A stretch of 15,719 bases of DNA from Ruminococcaceae bacterium UBA1320 (GCA_002306975.1 DBTI01000030.1:667-16385), one strand, 5' to 3'. Positions 1 to 7,559 are shown, counted from the stretch's first letter. Numbers and translations are program-made. The notes: generated from the letters alone by a model not told the origin.

Positions 1-500
1 GGCAGCCAGAAATCCGGCAGCTCCGTCTGCCAGCCCTCAATGATCTTTTGTCTGAAGATGCCGTACTCATAACATATCGAGTAGCCCATAATTGGGTAGC
101 CACAGGACGCCGCGGAATCAAGGAAACAGGCGGCAAGTCTGCCCAGACCGCCGTTGCCAAGCCCCGCGTCCGGCTCATATTCATAGAGTTTGTCGAGGCT
201 GAAGCCAAGCTCGCTCGTAGCGCTTTCAAAAGAGTCGACAAGCCCAAGGTTGAAAAGGTTGTTTTTTAGTGAACGGCCCAAAAGAAATTCCATGCAGAGG
301 TAATAGACCTGTTTGCTCTTGCTCTTTGTTACTGCTTCATTGAATTCACGTCTGCCGCCCGCAAGCATATCTTGAACAATCATGGCCGAAGCTTTATAGA
401 GCTGTTCCTCCGTAGCATTTTGTGGTGTTACCCCAAAATGATATTCCAGTTTGGTGGTGATACTTTTTTTTATAATGTCTTTGGTGTAAATAGTTTTCAT
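1..500 (-). CDS. glgP: Glycogen phosphorylase, N-terminal part (cut by window edge)
   Basis: I translated this frame by hand; it is open to the window edge and gives the first 166 residues. Glycogen/maltodextrin phosphorylases (GT35) use PLP to release glucose-1-phosphate from alpha-1,4-glucan chains in the cytoplasm. The identity rests on family hallmarks: the block YYLCMEFLLGRSLKNNL near residues 66-82, the glucan/phosphate-side loop DAGLGNGGLGRLAACFLDS near 111-129, and GYSICYEYGIFRQ near 138-150. The PLP lysine and catalytic core lie beyond the edge. The ATG at 498-500 follows a GGAGGG ribosome binding site about 9 bases upstream. It is the last gene of the glycogen cluster, 320 bases after glgA, so it may be read from the glg operon or from its own promoter in that gap. 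A maltodextrin-specific role cannot be excluded from this fragment, but linkage to glgBCDA favours glycogen. Confidence 0.95.
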   Translation of the reverse strand, partial: MKTIYTKDIIKKSITTKLEYHFGVTPQNATEEQLYKASAMIVQDMLAGGRREFNEAVTKSKSKQVYYLCMEFLLGRSLKNNLFNLGLVDSFESATSELGFSLDKLYEYEPDAGLGNGGLGRLAACFLDSAASCGYPIMGYSICYEYGIFRQKIIEGWQTELPDFWL

Positions 501-820
501 TAGTGACAGCCCTCCATGAAATCAATGTATAATCTTTACCGTAGCTTTACGGCAGAGTGCGCGTAAACATGCAAAAAAGGGATCTGTTTGATGGCTTATT
601 TTAACAAATTGACAACGTACAACGCCGGCTGTCAAGTTCAGCGAAAAGCCAAACCTAACGGTCGTCTGCAAGTGTTTCTTAAATGATTGAACAAATGCGA
701 TGAAAGCGCCTGATTTACCATGAAATTACTGCGGCGAATATTTGCCCAATAAAAGATATGCCAAAAACGCCGCAGCAACACATGATGATAGAGGGTAAAG
801 TGGGTATCAAGTAAAATATA
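501..820. other. Intergenic region between glgA and glgP with inverted repeats
   Basis: No gene is supported here. Three inverted repeats can be seen. CTGCGGCG (729-736) matches CGCCGCAG (768-775) perfectly across a 31-base loop, 46 bases after the glgA stop. TTGACA (609-614) matches TGTCAA (630-635). CCGTA (539-543) matches TACGG (548-552) as a small hairpin 40 bases before glgP. None is followed by a T-run on the minus strand, so none looks like a classic intrinsic terminator. An extended minus-strand -10 like element (TGT-TAAAAT, 598-606) has no convincing -35. The region could carry a weak internal promoter or an RNA processing site that sets glgP level; that is inference. Confidence 0.5.
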
Positions 821-2242
821 TCAGTTTTCGACGAGCCTTTTATAAAGGGCGATATATTCGCCGGCGGATTTTTTCCAGCTGTAATCGCTTGTTATGGCGC
901 GGTTAACAACCTTGCGCCAGTAAGGTTTATTGGCAAAAGCGCCTTCTGTGCGTCTTATTGCGCCAAGCATATCGTGGGCGTTGAAGGATTTGAAGGTGTA
1001 ACCGTTGCCGTTGTCATCGCCGCAGTCAAACACGCTGTCTTTCAGTCCTCCGGTTTCGCGGACGACAGGCACGCTGCCATAGCGCATCGCTACCATCTGG
1101 GAAAGCCCGCAAGGCTCGGTTTTGGACGGCATAAGAAATGCGTCGGAGCCTGCGTAAATTTTGCGCGCCATATCCTGGAAAAATCCGATTTGAACAGCAA
1201 TTTTACCGGGGTAACGCCTTTGCATCTCGGTGAAAAAGTTTTCATAATACCAGTCACCCTTGCCCAGAATGACGATCTGAACATGGTCTGCCATCATCTC
1301 TTCAATGACAAATTTGAGAAGCTCAATGCCCTTGGGTTCAACAAGCCGGGTTACCACACCAATGAGCATCGCGTTTTCGTCTTCGGGCAGCCCGAGCATT
1401 TTTTGAAGCTGTTTTTTGTTTTCAGCTTTGCCTTTGATGTCTTTTGCGCTGTAGTTTTTAAAAATGCAAGGGTCGGTGGCGGGGTTGTAACCATCAATGT
1501 CTATTCCGTTTAGGATTCCCGAAAACTTATAGCTGCAATCCTGAAGAATGTGATGAAGTCCATAGGAATAGTAAGGGAAGCGGAGCTCTTGGGCGTAGGT
1601 GGGGCTGACCGTCGTTACGGCGTTCGCACAGACAATAGCGCCCTTCATAAAGTTGAGGCAGTTGTCATATTCAACAAGCGGGTAAGCCCAGGAAGGCAGA
1701 CCGAGAATTTCGGTGAAAAGCTCGTCGCCATATTTGCCCTGATAGAGAATGTTATGAATAGTGAACACGGTTTTAATGTTGGAATAGTTCGGGTCACCGT
1801 TGTAAAAAGTGCGGTGAAATACCGGAATAAGTGCGGTGTGCCAGTCGTTGCAGTGAATAATATCGGGATGAAAATCAATGTTCTTTATGAGCTCAAGCAC
1901 GGCGCGTGAAAAGAACGCAAAGCGCTCGGCGTCATCAAAGTGACCGTAAATACCCTGGCGTTTGAAATAATATTCATTGTCAAGCAGATAGTAGGTAACC
2001 CCGTCAACTTCGCCTTCAAAAACGCCGCAATATTGACTGCGCCATGAAACAGGAACATAAAAGCTCTTGACATATTTAAGACTGTTCCGCAGTTTGTCAG
2101 GAATATCGCTGTAAAGCGGAATCACTACACGTGTATCGCAGCCGCCTGATTTCTGGGCGCGCGGCAGAGAACCGGCAACATCGGCAAGCCCTCCGGTTGC
2201 AACGAAAGGTAGCGCCTCGCCTGCGGCAAAAAGCACATTCAT
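821..2242 (-). CDS. glgA: Glycogen synthase (ADP-glucose type, GT5)
   Basis: Transfers glucose from ADP-glucose to the non-reducing end of alpha-1,4-glucan in the cytoplasm. The 473-residue length is normal for bacterial GlgA. The N-terminal GT5 domain begins NVLFAAGEALPF and contains TGGLADVAGSLP at 16-27, TIHN at 161-164 and the NAVTTVSP block at 207-214. The C-terminal Rossmann domain has VTRLVEPKG (297-305; R299 and K304 are the expected phosphate-binding pair) and PSKTEPCGLSQM (372-383; E376 is the conserved acidic residue), then RETGGLKDSV. The lysine of the classical KTGGL donor-binding motif is replaced by alanine (A15), whereas all other expected residues are present. The ATG start has an AGAGGT site upstream. 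It lies 61 bases after glgD and should be co-transcribed with it. Confidence 0.96.
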   Translation of the reverse strand: MNVLFAAGEALPFVATGGLADVAGSLPRAQKSGGCDTRVVIPLYSDIPDKLRNSLKYVKSFYVPVSWRSQYCGVFEGEVDGVTYYLLDNEYYFKRQGIYGHFDDAERFAFFSRAVLELIKNIDFHPDIIHCNDWHTALIPVFHRTFYNGDPNYSNIKTVFTIHNILYQGKYGDELFTEILGLPSWAYPLVEYDNCLNFMKGAIVCANAVTTVSPTYAQELRFPYYSYGLHHILQDCSYKFSGILNGIDIDGYNPATDPCIFKNYSAKDIKGKAENKKQLQKMLGLPEDENAMLIGVVTRLVEPKGIELLKFVIEEMMADHVQIVILGKGDWYYENFFTEMQRRYPGKIAVQIGFFQDMARKIYAGSDAFLMPSKTEPCGLSQMVAMRYGSVPVVRETGGLKDSVFDCGDDNGNGYTFKSFNAHDMLGAIRRTEGAFANKPYWRKVVNRAITSDYSWKKSAGEYIALYKRLVEN

Positions 2243-2303
2243 ACTTTATACCTCTTTTACAATTAACTTTAATTTTTAAATTCTGTTTTGATCGGCGCAG
2301 TTA

Positions 2304-3422
2304 CTAAACTACGCAGCCTTTTGTTATGTAAAGCGGATAGCTGTCAAATCCCATAAGAATCCGATTGTCTTTGATAAAGACGTCTTTATCTATGATTACA
2401 TAATTGAGCTTTACATTTCTGTCAATTTTAGTGCCCTGCATGACAATTGAGTTGCTTACTTTCGCGCCCTTTCCAACGGAAACGCCGCGGAAAATAACAG
2501 AGTTTTCAACCTCGCCCTCAATTGTGCAGCCATCGGCAATCATTGAATTGGAAACAGTGGCGCTGTCGCTGTATTTTGCAGGAACATCATCGCGCACCTT
2601 GGTGTAAATGTGACCGTATTTGAAAAACAACTCTTCGCGAATGTCACTGTCCAGAAGATCCATGTTCGTGTGAAAATACTGCTGTATGGTGTTGACATGA
2701 CCGGCATATCCGTTGAAATCCCATTTGAAGATGCGATATTTATCACAGCCCTGTTGAAGGATGTCGCGTTCGAAGCTTTGATAGTTGCGCGACTGAGCGT
2801 CGTCAAGGATATTTTCAAGAAAGCTTTTGTTGACTATCCACATGTTAAGCCCGATATCATAGTCTCCTGCCTGTGGGGGATCCATTACAAGTTCACTTAC
2901 CCTGCCGCCTTTGTCCGACATATAAGCAACATCACCCATTGTATCAGCGGTGTCACAGTGACGCTGCTTGCAGATTACCGTAACATCGGCCTTGTTTGCG
3001 ATATGGCTTTCGAGCGGTAAGCTGTAATTCATGTTGCAGATTGTGTCACAGTCGGCCATTATCACGTAATCGCTTGTTGAGCGGTGGATAAAGCTCCGAA
3101 TGCCGATTAACGCGTCAAGCCTGCCCTTATAAATACCTGACTGTGCTCTTCCAAAAGGCGGCAGGATGAAAAGCCCTTCTCTTTTGCGGGAAAGATCCCA
3201 CTCCTTGCCGGAACCCAGATGGTCCATTAACGACTGATAGTTGCTTTTTGTGATAACCCCGACTTTTGTGATTCCCGAATTGTACATGTTGGAAAGCACA
3301 AAGTCAATTAGCCGGTATCTTCCTCCGTATGGGATAGAGCCCATTGTGCGTTGTGAAGTAAGCTCATGTACGGATTCGTCATGCATGTTTGAAAAGATGA
3401 TTCCAAAGGCCCTTCCACTCAT
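2304..3422 (-). CDS. glgD: GlgD, non-catalytic partner subunit of ADP-glucose pyrophosphorylase
   Basis: A 372-residue paralogue of GlgC. It keeps the fold: PYGGRYRLIDFVLSN (31-45) parallels PFGGKYRIIDFTLSN in GlgC, and a C-terminal left-handed beta-helix has hexapeptide-type repeats (about 285-355). It has lost the chemistry. The nucleotide-binding GGEGSRLG of GlgC is replaced by FSNMHDESVH, the YKGTANA segment is YKGRLDA, GDHIYKMDY has become DCDTICNMNY, and there is no EEKP motif. In Geobacillus and Ruminococcus relatives GlgD is inactive or nearly so alone and raises or modulates GlgC activity in a hetero-oligomer; the same role is inferred here. The start overlaps the glgC stop as ATGA (3419-3422), which suggests translational coupling and matched subunit dosage. 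Confidence 0.95.
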   Translation of the reverse strand: MSGRAFGIIFSNMHDESVHELTSQRTMGSIPYGGRYRLIDFVLSNMYNSGITKVGVITKSNYQSLMDHLGSGKEWDLSRKREGLFILPPFGRAQSGIYKGRLDALIGIRSFIHRSTSDYVIMADCDTICNMNYSLPLESHIANKADVTVICKQRHCDTADTMGDVAYMSDKGGRVSELVMDPPQAGDYDIGLNMWIVNKSFLENILDDAQSRNYQSFERDILQQGCDKYRIFKWDFNGYAGHVNTIQQYFHTNMDLLDSDIREELFFKYGHIYTKVRDDVPAKYSDSATVSNSMIADGCTIEGEVENSVIFRGVSVGKGAKVSNSIVMQGTKIDRNVKLNYVIIDKDVFIKDNRILMGFDSYPLYITKGCVV

Positions 3423-4636
3423 ACCGCTTTCACCTCCGGCAGATCGGAGTCGAGCATCGTCGCTTCCATCACGATAGATTTGCGACCGATATGAACTCCG
3501 TCGCCGATAACAGTAATACCGAAACTTTGTTTGTTTATCTCGTCCGCGCGGAACCCGATCAATGCTTCGGCGCCTATCTCGACGTCTTCGGCAATAACCG
3601 CTTTCTGCACCTTTGCTTTTTCAAGAATCGTTGCGTCGGGCATTATAATGGAGTCTCGCACAACGGCGCCGCGGGCGATATGAACGCCGTGGAAAAGCAC
3701 CGAGTTGTAAATTTCACCCTCTATCGTGCAGCCTTCGGCAATTATTGAATTTGCAATCTTAGCGTTGGAGCCGATGAAATGCGGGGGAACAACCGGGCTT
3801 CTCGAATAGATCTTCCAGCTTGTGTCATAAAGATTGATGGCACAGTCGGGTTTTAAAAGATCCATATTCGCTTCCCAAAGGCTGTCGATTGTGCCAACGT
3901 CCTTCCAGTAACCCTCAAACGGATAGGCAAACATCCGTTCACCGTTTGCGAGCATCGCCGGAATAATATCCTTGCCAAAGTCGTTTTGCGAATTGCCTGT
4001 TTCTTCATCAAGCTCAAGGTAATGCTTCAGCGTTTTCCATGTGAAGGTGTAAACACCCATTGAGGCTTTGGTGCTTTTCGGTTTTTTCGGTTTTTCTTCA
4101 AACTGATAAACGCGTCCGTCGTCGTTAGCGTTCATGATACCGAAACGTGAGGCTTCTTCCATTGATACATCAATAACCGAAATTGTGCAGTCGGCGTTAT
4201 TCTGTTTATGGAAATCGATCATTTTGGAATAATCCATTTTATAAATATGGTCGCCGGAAAGAATGACCACATAATCGGGATTATACCGGTCGATGAACGA
4301 TATGTTCTGGTAGATGGCGTTTGCGGTACCTTTATACCAGTCGGCACCGCGCCTTCTCTGATAAGGGGGAAGGACATGAACGCCGCCCTCAAGTCTGTCA
4401 AGATCCCAAGGCTGACCGTTGCCTATGTATTCGTTAAGTTCAAGCGGCTGGTACTGCGTAAGCACACCAACCGTGCTGATGCCGGAGTTAATGCAGTTGG
4501 AAAGGGTGAAATCAATAATACGGTATTTTCCGCCGAACGGAACGGCGGGTTTCGCGCGCGATTTTGTCAAGACGCCAAGCCTTGAACCTTCACCGCCTGC
4601 GAGGAGCATCGCTATGCTCTCCATCTTTCTATACAT
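3419..4636 (-). CDS. glgC: Glucose-1-phosphate adenylyltransferase (ADP-glucose pyrophosphorylase)
   Basis: Makes ADP-glucose from ATP and glucose-1-phosphate, the committed step of bacterial glycogen synthesis. The 405-residue protein has an intact N-terminal nucleotidyltransferase domain: LLAGGEGSRLGVLT (11-24, ATP loop with R19), WYKGTANAIYQN (100-111), SGDHIYKMDY (127-136, metal-binding D129), FEEKP (179-183, with the glucose-1-phosphate lysine K182), ASMGVY (191-196) and YWKDVGT (243-249). The C-terminal beta-helix with isoleucine-patch repeats spans about 285-390. The ATG at 4634-4636 is preceded by a purine-rich GGGGGAGGG site about 9 bases away; a second ATG four codons in is less well placed. 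It follows glgB by 17 bases and overlaps glgD by 4, so it sits mid-operon. Confidence 0.97.
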   Translation of the reverse strand: MYRKMESIAMLLAGGEGSRLGVLTKSRAKPAVPFGGKYRIIDFTLSNCINSGISTVGVLTQYQPLELNEYIGNGQPWDLDRLEGGVHVLPPYQRRRGADWYKGTANAIYQNISFIDRYNPDYVVILSGDHIYKMDYSKMIDFHKQNNADCTISVIDVSMEEASRFGIMNANDDGRVYQFEEKPKKPKSTKASMGVYTFTWKTLKHYLELDEETGNSQNDFGKDIIPAMLANGERMFAYPFEGYWKDVGTIDSLWEANMDLLKPDCAINLYDTSWKIYSRSPVVPPHFIGSNAKIANSIIAEGCTIEGEIYNSVLFHGVHIARGAVVRDSIIMPDATILEKAKVQKAVIAEDVEIGAEALIGFRADEINKQSFGITVIGDGVHIGRKSIVMEATMLDSDLPEVKAV

Positions 4637-4653
4637 ATAAGGAACCCTCCCCC

Positions 4654-6867
4654 TTACTTTTTTTCTTCATTGCGCTTGCATTTGAAAAAAACGGTTGACA
4701 TGGGCGGCACCTTAAGTACAATTGACTGGCTGTAACCATGCATAGGCACATCTTCTGTTTTGATGATGCCTTTGTTACCGTTGCCCCAGCCACCGAATTG
4801 TGTGGAATCGGAGTTGAAAACCTCAGCATATTCGCCTTTATTCGGGGCGCCTATACGATAATTTTCGCGAAGCACGGGTGCAAAGTTGCAGAGAATAATA
4901 ATTTCATTACCCGCCTTGTCAATACGCCTGAAGGAAATGATATTTTGCGTGTTGTCGTCATTGGAAATCCATTTGAATCCGTCCCATGAAGTGTCAACCT
5001 GCCAAAGAGGGGAGTTGTCGAGATAAAATCGGTTGAGTGAAGCGACATAGTCTTTAAGCTCGCTGTGCCTTGCAAATTCAAGAAGGCTCCAGTCGAGTGC
5101 TGATTTATAATCCCACTCCTTGATTTGCCCGAATTCGCTGCCCATGAAAAGCAGCTTCTTTCCGGGGTGCGCCATCATATATCCGAGGAAGGCTCTGACG
5201 CCCGCAAACTGCTGGTCGTAATTGCCCGGCATTTTTGAGATGAGTGATTTCTTGCCGTGAACAACCTCGTCATGTGATATGGGCAAAACATAGTTTTCTG
5301 AGAAAGCGTAATGGAATGAAAAAGTTATATTTTTTTGGTAGTGCTGGCGGACGATCGGGTCGAGTTGCATATACTCAAGCATATCGTTCATCCAGCCCAT
5401 GTTCCATTTGAAATTGAAGCCGAGACCGCCGAGATAACCGGGTTTTGTGACAAGAGGCCAAGCTGTTGACTCTTCGGCAATCATCAGCGTTTCGGGGTAG
5501 TTTTCAAGCACCGCCTGGTTAAGCTCCTTGAAAAACTCGACAGCCTCAAGATTTTCATTGCCGCCTTTTGCGTTAGGTCTCCACTGCCCGGGCTTTTTGC
5601 TGTAATCAAGATAAAGCATGGATGCGACTGCATCTACCCGCAAACCGTCTATATGAAATTTGTCAATCCAATAAACAGCGTTGGAGATGAGGAAGCTTTT
5701 AACCTCGTTGCGGCCATAGTCGAAGATCAGTGTTCCCCATTCCTTATGCTCGCGTTTGAGCGGGTCTGAATACTCGTAACAGGGTGTTCCGTCAAACTCG
5801 ATTAATCCGTGTTCATCCTTTGGAAAATGTGCCGGCACCCAATCCATGATTACTCCGACACCCGCGCGGTGGCACTTGTCGATAAATGTCATGAAGTCTT
5901 TCGGCGAGCCGTAACGTGATGTCGGCGCGTAATAACCGGTAACTTGATAGCCCCAGGAATCGTCGAGCGGATACTCCGTCATTGGCATAAGCTCGATGTG
6001 AGTGTACCCCATTTCCTTGACATAGGTGATAAGCTCATCGGCGAGCTTCGCATATTCAAAGCAGTTGTCGTCAGGGTATCTTTTCCACGATCCGGCATGA
6101 ATTTCGTAGATGTTAACGGGGTTCTCAAAAAGCGGATGTGATTTCTTATAATTAGACCAAGCGCCGTCACCCCATTTAAATCCTGAAATATCATAAAATC
6201 TTGACGCGGTGTCAGGGCGCGTTTCCATATGATATGCATATGGATCCGCTTTAAGAACAAGCTGTTTGTCGGGTGTTTCAATGCTGTATTTGTAGAGGTC
6301 ATACTCATTTATGTCTTCAATGAATGCTTCAAAAACGCCTTTTTTACTGACGCGGCTCATGGGATTTATGGTCCTGTCCCACTCGTTGAAAGCGCCGACG
6401 ACAGATATAGAACGGGCTGCCGGAGCCCAAACTCTGAAGATTACACCATTTTTACCGCCCCGCTTTTCCGGCTTTGAACCGAGATAATTATAAACGCGGT
6501 AGTTTGTTCCCTCATGGAACAGAAACAAGTCATCGTTGCCCTTTGCAGCAATTGCGGTTTCGTTAATGCTGACAGCTGCCACTTCTTCCTTTGCCGTTTT
6601 GGCGGCATTGGTCGATTCGGTTTTCACATCTGCTTTCTTTTTCGCTGTTGCAGACTTTACAGTCTTGCTCGCTGCCGGTTTTCTCTTCGCCGGTTTTGCG
6701 GCAGCCTTAACCGTTTTTTCTGCTGCCTTTGCCGGCTTTGATACCATGGTCTCTGCCTTAAGATTCGTTGTTTTTCTGGTTTCAGACGTTTTGCTGCTCT
6801 TTGTTTTCTGGAACGCTGGGTTAGCGGCTTTATCAGTTCCCAATGTGTTTATTTTTTTGTCTTCCAA
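4654..6867 (-). CDS. glgB: 1,4-alpha-glucan branching enzyme with Lys/Ala-rich N-terminal extension
   Basis: A GH13 enzyme that cuts alpha-1,4 chains and re-attaches them as alpha-1,6 branches. Residues are numbered from the upstream GTG (6874-6876). A CBM48-like beta domain covers about 140-230 (RVWAPAARSISVVGAFNEW at 148-166). The catalytic barrel covers about 250-620: DWVPAHFP (345-352), GLRVDAV with the nucleophile D415, IAEES with the acid/base E468, and ISHDEVVHGKKS with D536. A C-terminal beta domain closes the protein. All three catalytic acids are present. The first ~110 residues are unusual: low complexity, strongly basic, rich in Lys, Ala, Pro and Thr, unlike ordinary GlgB N-termini. 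The start is drawn at a TTG (6865-6867) because the AAGAGGG site lies 8 bases from it; the longer GTG reading (740 residues) touches that site and would leave no spacing. First gene of the operon. Confidence 0.95.
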   Translation of the reverse strand: MEDKKINTLGTDKAANPAFQKTKSSKTSETRKTTNLKAETMVSKPAKAAEKTVKAAAKPAKRKPAASKTVKSATAKKKADVKTESTNAAKTAKEEVAAVSINETAIAAKGNDDLFLFHEGTNYRVYNYLGSKPEKRGGKNGVIFRVWAPAARSISVVGAFNEWDRTINPMSRVSKKGVFEAFIEDINEYDLYKYSIETPDKQLVLKADPYAYHMETRPDTASRFYDISGFKWGDGAWSNYKKSHPLFENPVNIYEIHAGSWKRYPDDNCFEYAKLADELITYVKEMGYTHIELMPMTEYPLDDSWGYQVTGYYAPTSRYGSPKDFMTFIDKCHRAGVGVIMDWVPAHFPKDEHGLIEFDGTPCYEYSDPLKREHKEWGTLIFDYGRNEVKSFLISNAVYWIDKFHIDGLRVDAVASMLYLDYSKKPGQWRPNAKGGNENLEAVEFFKELNQAVLENYPETLMIAEESTAWPLVTKPGYLGGLGFNFKWNMGWMNDMLEYMQLDPIVRQHYQKNITFSFHYAFSENYVLPISHDEVVHGKKSLISKMPGNYDQQFAGVRAFLGYMMAHPGKKLLFMGSEFGQIKEWDYKSALDWSLLEFARHSELKDYVASLNRFYLDNSPLWQVDTSWDGFKWISNDDNTQNIISFRRIDKAGNEIIILCNFAPVLRENYRIGAPNKGEYAEVFNSDSTQFGGWGNGNKGIIKTEDVPMHGYSQSIVLKVPPMSTVFFKCKRNEEKK

Positions 6868-6875
6868 TTCAAACA

Positions 6876-6882
6876 CCCTCTT
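6876..6882 (-). promoter_or_regulatory. Ribosome binding site that decides the glgB start
   Basis: On the minus strand the sequence AAGAGGG runs directly into the first base of the in-frame GTG at 6874-6876 and ends 8 bases before the in-frame TTG at 6865-6867. Usual spacing is 5-10 bases, so the TTG is the better start. An in-frame stop lies a few codons upstream of the GTG and no ATG is available nearby. Confidence 0.6.
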
Positions 6883-7019
6883 GCAAGTAATTCTTTATAA
6901 TGTCGGCCGCTTAACCCAAACCAAATTGAATTGTGCGCCCGCTTATGGTAATATAGCTAAATACAACAATTATATGCCAGTGATTTTTATTTATTATACC
7001 TAAATTATCCTCTGAAAGT

Positions 7020-7048
7020 ATTGTACCATATTATGGGCTGAAAGTAAA
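7020..7048 (-). promoter_or_regulatory. Candidate sigma-A promoter for the glg operon
   Basis: On the minus strand there is TTTACT (7043-7048), a 17-base spacer, then TACAAT (7020-7025) preceded by TGG, an extended -10. The pattern TATGGTACAATA is typical of Gram-positive vegetative promoters. The start of transcription would fall near 7013, giving a leader of about 145 bases before glgB. A TATAAT at 6993-6998 lacks a good -35. In such AT-rich DNA chance matches are likely, so this is a moderate call. Confidence 0.45.
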
Positions 7049-7214
7049 GCGCATTATTGTGAAATTATTGTAAAGCAAGTAGGATATTCTGCAAAAATTT
7101 TGACGTTTAGTATATAGACATTTTTAAAACAGGACATAATGTATAAAACAATTAAACAAATGTAGTGTATCTATATTAATAATGTAAAATATAAGTAATG
7201 TCTTTGTAATGAAA

Positions 7215-7245
7215 ATTATAGCATATCATAGATGATAGTTTACAA
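7215..7245 (-). promoter_or_regulatory. Second promoter-like element containing a palindrome
   Basis: On the minus strand TTGTAA (7240-7245) is followed, after 19 bases, by TATAAT (7215-7220) with TGC just before it (extended -10). The spacer contains the inverted repeat TATCAT-AG-ATGATA (7224-7237), which could be an operator or only chance in AT-rich DNA. Transcription from here would give glgB a leader of about 340 bases, or make a separate small RNA. Confidence 0.25.
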
Positions 7246-7510
7246 GTTATACATTTTCAGATACTAAACTATGGAAATAATTAAAAATTAACAAACTTTT
7301 ATCTAAAATAAGCCTTTGCTTTTATAAAAGTCGCGAAAATAAGCGTATAGTTAATAATAAAACAATTTTACATCAATTGCTATAATTAATATAACCAAAT
7401 ATCAAACAAAAGTGAAATAATAGCTGAAAGTATTAACCAAAAATTGTAATAACAGCCAATGGTTATAGCAAAACAGTACAAAAACATACCTGTCTGCTTA
7501 TATATAATAG

Positions 7511-7541
7511 AAAAAAAGGACCGGAAGTAAACTTCCGATCC
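7511..7541 (-). terminator. Intrinsic terminator of the PEP carboxykinase gene
   Basis: On the minus strand a 10-base-pair stem (7532-7541 with 7518-7527, one G-U wobble, the rest Watson-Crick) encloses a 4-base loop and is followed at once by seven T (7511-7517). It begins 18 bases after the stop codon. It isolates this gene from the glg operon downstream. Confidence 0.93.
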
Positions 7542-7559
7542 CTTTGCGCTTTGTGTTAA

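Larger units (their letters stand above)
6883..7510. other. AT-rich non-coding region upstream of the glg operon
   Basis: About 630 bases without a credible gene, much richer in A and T than the flanking genes. It holds the glgB leader and at least two minus-strand promoter-like elements, listed separately. I see no tRNA, no recognised riboswitch fold and no open frame with a ribosome binding site. The long spacing may host a regulated leader or a small RNA, but the sequence alone does not show one. Confidence 0.5.

Noticed and set aside
48..269. Plus-strand open frame of 73 codons near the left edge
   Set aside because: It lies wholly opposite the glgP coding frame, which is strongly supported by conserved motifs.
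609..635. TTGACA as a -35 box for glgP
   Set aside because: On neither strand is there a fitting -10 at 16-18 bases; on the minus strand the 17-base position reads TCAATT. It is reported only as part of an inverted repeat.
701..714. Possible catabolite-responsive (cre) site between glgA and glgP
   Set aside because: Only the half TGAAAGCG matches; the other half diverges from the consensus, so it is not supported.
974..1513. Plus-strand open frame of 179 codons inside glgA
   Set aside because: It is antisense to conserved GlgA motifs, lacks a ribosome binding site and has no recognisable domain.
6536..7003. Plus-strand open frame of 155 codons opposite the 5' end of glgB
   Set aside because: It is the antisense shadow of the GlgB Lys/Ala-rich tail; the apparent hydrophobic Phe/Ala-rich protein comes from the complement of Lys and Ala codons, and it has no ribosome binding site.
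7050..7510. CRISPR array, tRNA or riboswitch in the AT-rich gap
   Set aside because: No regularly spaced repeat, cloverleaf or recognised aptamer core was found on reading both strands.
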